A DNA stretch of 8,611 bases from Prosthecobacter sp. (GTDB taxonomy: Bacteria > Verrucomicrobiota > Verrucomicrobiia > Verrucomicrobiales > Verrucomicrobiaceae): the NCBI GenBank assembly GCA_025869455.1, contig JAOZVT010000623.1, positions 1-8,611 on the forward strand, read 5' to 3'. The stretch's first letter is position 1; each line of letters opens with the position of its first letter. Of the stretch, positions 1 to 5,320 are shown piece after piece. A program made the translations under genes and the position numbers. Below the pieces are notes generated by a model. It was not told the origin of the DNA. It saw nothing but the letters and a program-made list of their open reading frames with translations, and ran no database searches.

Positions 1-36
1 CTCGAAATGAAAAAAACATAAGAAGGATAAAAGAAG

Positions 37-294
37 TGGAGACGCGCCCTATCTGCTGGATGCAGAGGGCTAACGCTCCTTTGATGAGGCGACAAAAAAT
101 CAATCGTCTCTGCCTGGAAACGGCCAGACAGAGACGTCCCGGAACATGGAAACTAGCGGAAACCATGCTCTGTTCTCCGGGAAAGGAGCGCGTAACTGGA
201 CGCGAAAGGAGAGGATGGAGAAACTGGGATAAGATCCCGCAGAAGAACATCTCTGTGGATGGCGTGAGCAGGGTTCAAACCCGTGCTCAGCCCC
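37..294 (+). ncRNA. Candidate structured non-coding RNA, family not recognised
   Basis: Six consecutive stem-loops can be drawn by eye, about 68 base pairs in ~258 nt. (1) 38-41/76-79 and 43-44/74-75 enclose 46-50/66-70 and 53-56/62-65. (2) 105-112/129-136 with inner 114-117/124-127. (3) 137-143/176-182 with inner 145-149/163-167. (4) 189-193/200-204. (5) 210-213/251-254 and 215-217/248-250 around 226-230/234-238. (6) 261-263/290-292, 265-270/284-289 and 271-273/280-282, closing on a TTCAAA loop. Loops and joints on the + strand are purine-rich (GGAAAC, GGAAA, CGAAAGG), which favours + as the RNA strand. The overlapping open frame (36-368) has an arginine/tryptophan-rich, low-complexity translation and looks spurious. 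I compared it from memory with RNase P, tmRNA, SRP, 6S and group I/II intron cores and saw none of their signatures. The 5' end may lie outside the window and the 3' end is uncertain; no T-tract follows hairpin 6. Confidence 0.5.
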
Positions 295-385
295 TTAGAA
301 ATGGATCATGCAATCAGTCATTGCCACTCGGTGTGCGAGCAGTCATCATGAGGCGTTTATGCCTTTGATCGAAGACGATGATTGG

Positions 386-784
386 TTAGGCCAAAACCCC
401 GCTTCGTGGCGGAGGCGGCTCCGGTGTCAAAGGCAGCCCGCTAGCAGTCTGGGATGTCGTGATCCATTCTGGAGCCAACGGTTTGTGAAAAACAAAGGCG
501 GGAATGTGGGTCACCGTTAGGTACAGCTTCAACTCTTTCCCGATTTTTGTGGGGACCGAGTCGTCTTTTGACTCAGGTTTCTTGCTTCCCTCTTGGACAG
601 CGTGACATAGGGCACAGGCATGCTCACCATCAAAGGTGTCACTCAAACCTTGGAGGACTGAGCCAGTCTTGACAGAGTAAGTCACCGCCATCCCTACCCA
701 GGCCGCCGATTGCATGACAGCCCAATGCAGCCCGATGGAAATCATCAGAGCGGCAACGAGCAGGATGCGCGAGGCGGCTTTCAT
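386..784 (-). CDS. Small membrane-anchored protein with a CxxCH motif, function unknown
   Basis: 132 residues. The N-terminus is two basic residues plus a hydrophobic stretch (about residues 7-33), so a membrane anchor or uncleaved signal is likely. Cys57 and Cys60 lie in HACALCHA, a CxxC that also reads as CxxCH, the c-type haem-attachment signature. A charged Lys/Glu/Asp segment (about 65-87) and a proline-rich tail (119-126, PEPPPP) follow. The DGEHxCxLC context reminds me of small Cys-motif membrane proteins (DUF2946-like) common in Gram-negatives; that link is from memory and unproven. The ATG at 784 fits the hydrophobic N-terminus. There is no Shine-Dalgarno before it. The gene stands alone, divergent from rpsU with ~300 bp between. 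A longer overlapping frame at 639-1055 has no protein-like features. I take it as a real gene because of its signal-like N-terminus and compact Cys motif. Confidence 0.65.
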   Translation of the reverse strand: MKAASRILLVAALMISIGLHWAVMQSAAWVGMAVTYSVKTGSVLQGLSDTFDGEHACALCHAVQEGSKKPESKDDSVPTKIGKELKLYLTVTHIPAFVFHKPLAPEWITTSQTASGLPLTPEPPPPRSGVLA

Positions 785-1085
785 TATCTATTAGAGAAGC
801 AGGTGTTTGTGATACGGCAATGATTTTTTGCCTGAGTGAACGAACATCTGCCTTGATGAATGCGTAATGCCAACCTGACAAAATAAGGGGTCGAATCCGA
901 AATGGGATTTTGGTGAGCTTGAACTCCCGGGCACTTTGGCGTAGTCTCCTTGGTATCTCGGTCATTTGACCCAGTGATTCTTCCTCAGGGTATAAAACCT
1001 TCCGGCAAAGTATCTTTCCGTTTGACGAATGGCTGTTAGCCTCTAGACTCGCCACCCCTTTTCAAAACCATTTTTCTGAATCTGT
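785..1085. other. Intergenic region between divergent genes
   Basis: About 300 bp with no convincing protein gene. It holds the rpsU promoter near its right end and a short palindrome GGTCA-TT-TGACC (960-971) of unknown meaning. I saw no clear promoter for the minus-strand gene, no tRNA and no terminator. Confidence 0.5.
1022..1049 (+). promoter_or_regulatory. Predicted sigma70-type promoter of rpsU
   Basis: TTGACG (1022-1027) and TAGACT (1044-1049) are separated by 16 bp. The -35 matches the consensus at 5 of 6 positions and the -10 at 4 of 6. Transcription would start near 1056, giving a leader of about 30 nt before the rpsU ATG. The spacer carries GGCT-GTT-AGCC, which may be chance. Confidence 0.55.
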
Positions 1086-1316
1086 ATGCCTGAAGTCCAA
1101 ATCCGCAAAGGTGAGCCTGTTGACCGCGCTCTGAAGCGTCTTAAAACCAAGCTCGAAATGGAAGGCATTCTCGAAGAGATGCGTCGCCTCCGTGCTCATG
1201 AGAATCCAAAGCAGCGCACGAAGCGCAAGGCACGTGCTGCCGCCAAGCGTGGTAAGATTCGTTTCCGTTTCACTTTGCCAAAGACTGGTGAAGGTGCTCC
1301 TGCACCTGTTGCCTGA
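1086..1316 (+). CDS. rpsU: 30S ribosomal protein S21
   Basis: 76 residues, close to the usual ~70 for bS21. The small-subunit protein acts at the platform near the 3' end of 16S rRNA and helps mRNA engagement during initiation. The N-terminal pattern VQIRKGEPVDRALKRLK (about 4-20) is the family hallmark. A helical segment and a very basic stretch follow (about 42-58, KQRTKRKARAAAKRGK), as expected for rRNA binding. The last residues (GEGAPAPVA) are a short Ala/Pro extension. No Shine-Dalgarno precedes the ATG, a notable trait for a protein tied to initiation. It is monocistronic: its own promoter lies upstream and a strong intrinsic terminator downstream separates it from nuoD. Confidence 0.95.
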   Translation: MPEVQIRKGEPVDRALKRLKTKLEMEGILEEMRRLRAHENPKQRTKRKARAAAKRGKIRFRFTLPKTGEGAPAPVA

Positions 1317-1351
1317 TTTTCCTGGCTCGTTGTCTGGATTTCCAACCTCTC

Positions 1352-1387
1352 AAAGGCTGTCTGTCATACAGGCAGCCTTTTTGTTTT
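1352..1387 (+). terminator. Intrinsic terminator of rpsU
   Basis: AAAGGCTG (1352-1359) pairs with CAGCCTTT (1373-1380). The stem continues through a T-G wobble and CTGT/ACAG (1361-1364/1368-1371) to a CAT loop, 13 pairs in all. The run TTTTTGTTTT follows directly. It lies 36 nt after the rpsU stop. The A-tract on the 5' side could let it work in both directions. Confidence 0.93.
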
Positions 1388-1422
1388 GCGAATCCTAGGG
1401 AGCGAGGCAAAGTCTACCTAGC

Positions 1423-1440
1423 TTGTGAAATTTTTCACAA
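1423..1440. promoter_or_regulatory. CRP/FNR-family-like operator upstream of nuoD
   Basis: TTGTGAAATTTTTCACAA is a perfect 8-2-8 palindrome and contains TGTGA-N6-TCACA, the classical CRP half-site arrangement. Its centre (1431.5) lies about 48 bp before the transcription start implied by the candidate -10 at 1468-1473, close to activator positions used by CRP/FNR proteins. The regulator is not in the window. As RNA it would be a weak A/T hairpin without a T-tract after it, so a protein-binding site fits better than a terminator. Confidence 0.5.
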
Positions 1441-1467
1441 ATTCGCCTTGCCGCTGATTGGGGGGCG

Positions 1468-1473
1468 TATACT
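1468..1473 (+). promoter_or_regulatory. Candidate -10 element of nuoD
   Basis: TATACT matches TATAAT at 5 of 6 positions and lies 18 bp before the nuoD ATG. The only -35-like hexamer, TTGCCG (1448-1453), is at a poor 14 bp spacing. A weak -35 would agree with dependence on an activator at the palindrome just upstream. Confidence 0.4.
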
Positions 1474-1491
1474 AGTCACTTTCACCCCATT

Positions 1492-2751
1492 ATGCCTGCA
1501 GTAACCCGTGAATACGAGACCCCGGACACCGCCGCCAAGGCTGCGTTGCACCTGGACAGCCTCGAAGAGACGACCAGTGATATCGTGGGAGAGAAGCTGG
1601 TCCTGAATATGGGCCCTTCTCACCCAGCGACGCACGGCGTGCTGAGGATGATTCTGGAGCTCGATGGTGAGATCATTACCAAGGCAGAGCCAGATGTCGG
1701 TTATCTGCATCGTGGTGATGAAAAGATCGCTGAAAACATGCACTACAACCAGTTCGTGCCCTACACGGACCGACTGGACTACCTAGCGCCTTTGGCCAAC
1801 AACGTGGCTTATGCCCTGGCGGTGGAAAAACTGATGGGCTGGGAAGTGCCTGAGCGTGGCCGCGCGATCCGTGTGATCTGCTGTGAGCTGGCTCGTATTT
1901 CGGCTCACTTGCTCGGTGTGGGTGTGTTTGCCATGGACGTGGGTGCCATGACGGTTTTCCTCTACACGTTCACGGAACGGGAGAAGATCTACAACCTCTG
2001 CGAACAGCTCACGGGGGCACGTTTTACCACCAGCTACACTCGTGTGGGTGGGCAGGTGCGGGATCTTCCTGACGGTTTTGAAGCAGCGGTGCTGAAGTTT
2101 CTGGATGAGGTGGAGCCGATCATTGACGAGGTGGATAAATTGCTCACACGCAATGCCATCTTCATCGCCCGAACCCAGGATATTGGCGTCATTTCCAAGG
2201 TGGATGCCATCGCCTACGGCATCACAGGACCAAACCTTCGTGGTTCTGGGGTGGAGCATGATTTGCGCAAGACGCAGCCTTACCTGGACTACCAGAAGTA
2301 CGACTTTGATATCCCGATCGGGACGAAGGGCGATTGCTTTGACCGCTACCTCGTCCGTATGGAAGAGATGCGCCAGAGCGTGCGCATCCTGCGTCAGGTG
2401 TTTGCGAAGCTGCCTGGCGGCCCGATCAATGTGGCGGATGCCAAGGGTCTGCTGCCAAACAAAGACCGCGTACTGATGAAGATGGAGGAGTTGATCCACC
2501 ATTTCATCATTGCTACTCAGGGCATTGATGCGCCTGCGGGTGAGGTTTATTTTGGAGCTGAAAACCCGAAAGGGGAGTTAGGCTTTTACATTCACAGCAA
2601 GGGTGGCGGTGTGCCGTATCGTTTGAAGATTCGTAGCCCCTCCTTTGTTAACCTGAGCATCCTTTCCAAGATCATGCCCGGTCACATGCTCAGTGACATT
2701 CCTTCCGTATTGGGCAGTCTCGACTTTGTGATGGGCGAGTGTGACCGCTGA
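1492..2751 (+). CDS. nuoD: NADH-quinone oxidoreductase subunit D (49 kDa subunit)
   Basis: 419 residues, full length for NuoD. It belongs to the peripheral arm of respiratory complex I, which passes electrons from NADH to quinone and pumps protons. NuoD helps form the quinone-reduction chamber next to NuoB. Visible motifs: MGPSHPATHG (40-49), the His-containing quinone-site loop; DVGYLHRGDEKIAE (68-81); PYTDRLDYL (90-98), with the quinone-site tyrosine; TGARFTTSYTRVGGQVRD (174-191). The C-terminal MGECDR ends the protein as in the family. About 30 residues precede the conserved core, a modest N-terminal extension. No Shine-Dalgarno precedes the ATG. nuoE follows 39 bp later, so the two are probably co-transcribed. 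nuoA, nuoB and nuoC are not upstream, where they usually sit; rpsU and its terminator are there instead. Confidence 0.97.
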   Translation: MPAVTREYETPDTAAKAALHLDSLEETTSDIVGEKLVLNMGPSHPATHGVLRMILELDGEIITKAEPDVGYLHRGDEKIAENMHYNQFVPYTDRLDYLAPLANNVAYALAVEKLMGWEVPERGRAIRVICCELARISAHLLGVGVFAMDVGAMTVFLYTFTEREKIYNLCEQLTGARFTTSYTRVGGQVRDLPDGFEAAVLKFLDEVEPIIDEVDKLLTRNAIFIARTQDIGVISKVDAIAYGITGPNLRGSGVEHDLRKTQPYLDYQKYDFDIPIGTKGDCFDRYLVRMEEMRQSVRILRQVFAKLPGGPINVADAKGLLPNKDRVLMKMEELIHHFIIATQGIDAPAGEVYFGAENPKGELGFYIHSKGGGVPYRLKIRSPSFVNLSILSKIMPGHMLSDIPSVLGSLDFVMGECDR

Positions 2752-2790
2752 GGTCTGGCTCCGAACGAACAACTTTTACCTGAATTGAAA

Positions 2791-3291
2791 ATGGCATTCG
2801 CAGTCCCCGCTGAGTTGGAGAGCAAGATGGATGAGGTAATCACGCATTACCCTGTTTCCAAACGCAGTGCTGTTTTACCTTTGCTGCACCTGATGCAGGA
2901 GCATTTCCGCTTCATCAGTGATGATGTGGTGCAGTGGGTGGCTGCCAAACTGGGGCTAGAGCCGATTCAGGTGCTGGAAGTGGTGACTTTTTATCCTGGA
3001 TTCCGCCAAACGGCCCCCGGGAAATACCACATTCGTGTCTGCCGCACCCTTTCCTGCGCCATGACGGGCAGCTATGAGCTGATGGAGGCTCTGTGCAAAG
3101 AGGCCAAGATTGATCGCAGTCATTGCGACCATCATCACCCTATCGCGGTCAGTGAAGATGGTAAATACAGCATCGAATTTGCTGAGTGTCTGGCTAGCTG
3201 TGGTTTTGGCCCCGTGTGCATGGTGGAAGATGATTTCTTCGAGAAAGTGGAGGCTTCCAAAGCAGGTGATTTGCTGGCCAAGTATCCTTGA
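2791..3291 (+). CDS. nuoE: NADH-quinone oxidoreductase subunit E (24 kDa, [2Fe-2S])
   Basis: 166 residues, normal for NuoE. This thioredoxin-fold subunit of the complex I NADH-input module holds cluster N1a beside NuoF. The four expected ligands are present: Cys84 and Cys89 (CRTLSC) and Cys133 and Cys137 (CLASC). The helical N-terminal part contains YPVSKRSAVLPLLHLMQE (20-37), typical of the family, and VVTFYPGFRQ (65-74). Between the two cysteine pairs is an unusual Cys/His-rich stretch, SHCDHHHP (110-117). I chose the ATG at 2791; an in-frame TTG at 2785 would add only two residues. There is no Shine-Dalgarno. It lies in an apparent operon with nuoD upstream, but nuoF, its partner, does not follow; a lipid kinase gene does. 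Confidence 0.96.
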   Translation: MAFAVPAELESKMDEVITHYPVSKRSAVLPLLHLMQEHFRFISDDVVQWVAAKLGLEPIQVLEVVTFYPGFRQTAPGKYHIRVCRTLSCAMTGSYELMEALCKEAKIDRSHCDHHHPIAVSEDGKYSIEFAECLASCGFGPVCMVEDDFFEKVEASKAGDLLAKYP

Positions 3292-3305
3292 TGGGGTTCA
3301 TCAAG
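3287..3305 (+). other. Hairpin over the nuoE stop codon
   Basis: CTTGATG (3287-3293) pairs perfectly with CATCAAG (3299-3305) around a GGGTT loop, and the TGA stop of nuoE lies within the 5' arm. No T-tract follows, so it is not an intrinsic terminator. It might be an mRNA stability or processing element between nuoE and the lipid kinase, or chance. Confidence 0.3.
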
Positions 3306-3363
3306 TGGGTGAGAACTGTTGCTTGTCACACTGATCATCCTGGGAGATAAGCCTTGCCCTTCC

Positions 3364-4254
3364 ATGCTTGCTAGAATCCCTGTCATTCTAAATCCCGCAG
3401 CTCGCAGTACGCAGGCAGCGGCCCGTGAGAAGGCGCTACGCGCGCTGACCCCTGAACCTGAATTGGTTTTGACCGGAGGTCCAGGGGAGGCCTCTGAAAT
3501 CGCTGAAAAGCTGGCTCGCGAAGGGCATCCGCTGGTGGTTTCTGCGGGTGGCGATGGTACCATGAATGAGGTGCTCCAAGGCATTTGCCGCGTGAATGCG
3601 GAGCGTCCGCCGGGTGAAAAGCACACGGCGTTGGGGGTGCTACCCATGGGCACGATGAATGTGTTTTCCTTGGAGTTAGGCCTGCCTAGCCAGGACATTA
3701 CTGCGTGTTGGCAGCGGATTTCTGGGGGTCGTTTTCGTGAGGTGGATCTCTGGATGGCTAACCAACAGTATTTCGTGCAATTGGCGGGCGTGGGGTTTGA
3801 TGCAGAGATCATTCAAGAGACTCCATGGGAGCGGAAGAAGCGCTTTGGCCCACTGAGCTACGTGATGTCTGCCATGCAGGTGCTGACTCGTGAACCGCCT
3901 GTGTTGTCCGTGAATGTGGAGGGCCGTCCTTCTTTGCATGGCTCCGTCGTCTTGATCGGGGCGGGGAAGTACTATGGCGGGCCGGTGCCCGTTTTCCCCA
4001 AAGCCTCCAATCAAGATGGTCTGCTGGATGTGCTGGTCTTTCGGGGGCTGGGCGGCTGGGAGTTTGCTCAGATGATCCGGGCGATCCTGGTGGATGGCTA
4101 TGAGCCTGCGGAAGACATCGACTATGTGCAACTGCGTGAATTCACCGTGACCGCCTCCCCAGAGGCTCCGCTGGAGGTGGATGGGGAACTGGCCGGATTT
4201 GGCACCCCTGTTAGTTTCAAGCCTGCGCCGTTTGCGCTTCAGGTGGCGGTTTGA
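3364..4254 (+). CDS. Diacylglycerol/sphingosine kinase-family lipid kinase
   Basis: 296 residues, normal for the DagK/YegS/LCB5 family. These cytoplasmic or membrane-peripheral enzymes transfer the ATP gamma-phosphate to a lipid hydroxyl. The N-terminal catalytic domain shows ILNPAAR (8-14, family NPxSG-like position), AGGDGTMNEV (61-70, the nucleotide-binding GGDGT) and LPMGTMNVFSLELGLP (93-108), equal to the family's PxGTxNxxA loop. The C-terminal beta domain shows GVGFDAEI (142-149), DGLLDV (218-223) and EVDGE (271-275), all family marks. The true substrate (diacylglycerol, undecaprenol, sphingoid base) cannot be read from the sequence. I chose ATG 3364 because homology begins right there; an upstream TTG at 3319 would add 15 unconvincing residues. 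It sits 72 bp after nuoE on the same strand, so read-through is possible. Its last 16 bp overlap the end of hemA on the other strand. Confidence 0.9.
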   Translation: MLARIPVILNPAARSTQAAAREKALRALTPEPELVLTGGPGEASEIAEKLAREGHPLVVSAGGDGTMNEVLQGICRVNAERPPGEKHTALGVLPMGTMNVFSLELGLPSQDITACWQRISGGRFREVDLWMANQQYFVQLAGVGFDAEIIQETPWERKKRFGPLSYVMSAMQVLTREPPVLSVNVEGRPSLHGSVVLIGAGKYYGGPVPVFPKASNQDGLLDVLVFRGLGGWEFAQMIRAILVDGYEPAEDIDYVQLREFTVTASPEAPLEVDGELAGFGTPVSFKPAPFALQVAV

Positions 4255-5318
4255 CCCTGAGGGGCCAGCCCTTGAAGAGGGGCGATGAAGCCGTACTTTT
4301 CAAGGTGCTCTTCGATGATGCGTTCGCAGGCGCTGAGCTGGCGCTCGCGCTCCCGGCGACCTTCGTCTGCGATGGCTTGGAGGGCGTCAATATCGTAGAG
4401 ATACACGCCTTCGATCTCGTTCACGGCTGGGTCCACATCGCGCGGGACGGCAATGTCGATGATCAGCAAGGGATCCCAGCGGCGCTTGCGCATGACCTGT
4501 TGGATGAGGTCTGGTTTGATGACAAAATGCGGGGCGCTAGTGCTGGAAATGATGACATCCACTTCATGCAGTGCGTGTTCCCATTCATCGAACTTCATGG
4601 CCGTGCCTTTCATCTCGGCGGCTAGTTCAACTGCACGATCATAGCTGCGGTTGGAGACGATGATGCTCTGCGCGCCGCGTGAAAGCAGGCTCTGGGCGCA
4701 GGTGCGGCTCATCTCACCAGCACCGACGAGCATGACCCGGCACTGCTTCAGATCATGAACCTTCTCTGCCAAATCCACCGCGACTGAGCCGACGCTGGTG
4801 GAGCCACGCTGGATGGTGGTGTCATTGCGCACTCGTTTCCCCACCGTGAAGGCTTGCTGGAAAAGCTTGTTGAGAGAGCGGCCCGTGCTGCCTGTTTCCA
4901 GGGCCACTTTATAGGCCTGTTTGACTTGGCCAAAGATCTCCGTTTCACCCAATACCATGCTATCCAGCCCACTCACCACCCGGAAAAGGTGGCGTGCGGC
5001 TTCATCTGAACGCAGTTTGTAGGTGACGAGCGCCTCAGCCTGCTCCTGGGGAAGCTCGAAACGACGCACAAGGTAGCCAATCAGCGTGTCATGCGCATCG
5101 CGGGCATCTGCCAAGCTATGCGTGGCATACAGCTCGACCCGATTGCAGGTACTGAGTACCACGCTTTCTTGAAATCCTGGAAGCTGGCGGATTTCCTGGA
5201 TGGCTTCAGGGACTTTGGCCTCAGGGAAAGCCACACGCTCTCGTACCTCCACCGGAGTGGTACGATAGTTCAGGCCCAGGCAGACCAGATGTTCACTGAT
5301 TGAGGGTGGTGGAATCAT
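4239..5318 (-). CDS. hemA: Glutamyl-tRNA reductase
   Basis: 359 residues. It reduces glutamyl-tRNA(Glu) to glutamate-1-semialdehyde with NADPH, the first committed step of the C5 route to haem and other tetrapyrroles. The N-terminal domain has LGLNYRTTPVEVRE (14-27) and STCNRVELY (56-64) with the catalytic Cys58. Next come GLDSMVLGETEIFGQVKQAY (substrate domain), the Rossmann loop VGAGEMSRTCAQSLLSRGAQ and SNRS, and IDIAVPRDVDP. The protein stops soon after YDIDALQAIADEGRRERERQ and one further helix, whereas typical enzymes run to ~410-420 residues. Most of the C-terminal dimerisation domain is therefore absent. I chose ATG 5318 because conserved sequence starts within ten residues; the open frame extends further upstream but is only the other-frame shadow of the preceding gene. 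It begins 2 nt after that gene's stop, implying translational coupling. Its 3' end overlaps the convergent lipid kinase gene by 16 bp. Confidence 0.95.
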   Translation of the reverse strand: MIPPPSISEHLVCLGLNYRTTPVEVRERVAFPEAKVPEAIQEIRQLPGFQESVVLSTCNRVELYATHSLADARDAHDTLIGYLVRRFELPQEQAEALVTYKLRSDEAARHLFRVVSGLDSMVLGETEIFGQVKQAYKVALETGSTGRSLNKLFQQAFTVGKRVRNDTTIQRGSTSVGSVAVDLAEKVHDLKQCRVMLVGAGEMSRTCAQSLLSRGAQSIIVSNRSYDRAVELAAEMKGTAMKFDEWEHALHEVDVIISSTSAPHFVIKPDLIQQVMRKRRWDPLLIIDIAVPRDVDPAVNEIEGVYLYDIDALQAIADEGRRERERQLSACERIIEEHLEKYGFIAPLQGLAPQGQTAT

Positions 5319-5320
5319 CT

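Noticed and set aside
261..292. A tRNA or tmRNA 3' end
   Set aside because: The T-loop-like tip is suggestive, but there is no CCA, no matching 5' acceptor strand, no D or anticodon arm and no tag reading frame.
36..368. 110-codon + frame over the RNA candidate
   Set aside because: Translation is Arg/Trp/Gln-rich with no domain or signal, and the DNA under it is explained by nested hairpins.
639..1055. 138-codon minus frame overlapping the CxxCH gene
   Set aside because: It overlaps a better-supported gene and the rpsU promoter, and has no recognisable protein features.
1423..1440. Second terminator after rpsU
   Set aside because: The stem is A/T-rich, the loop would be short and no T-tract follows; a protein-binding palindrome fits better.
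1783..2502. 239-codon minus frame inside nuoD
   Set aside because: His/Arg-rich antisense shadow of a clear nuoD.
3135..3812. 225-codon minus frame across nuoE and the lipid kinase
   Set aside because: Antisense shadow spanning two well-supported genes; Ser/Pro-rich with no motifs.
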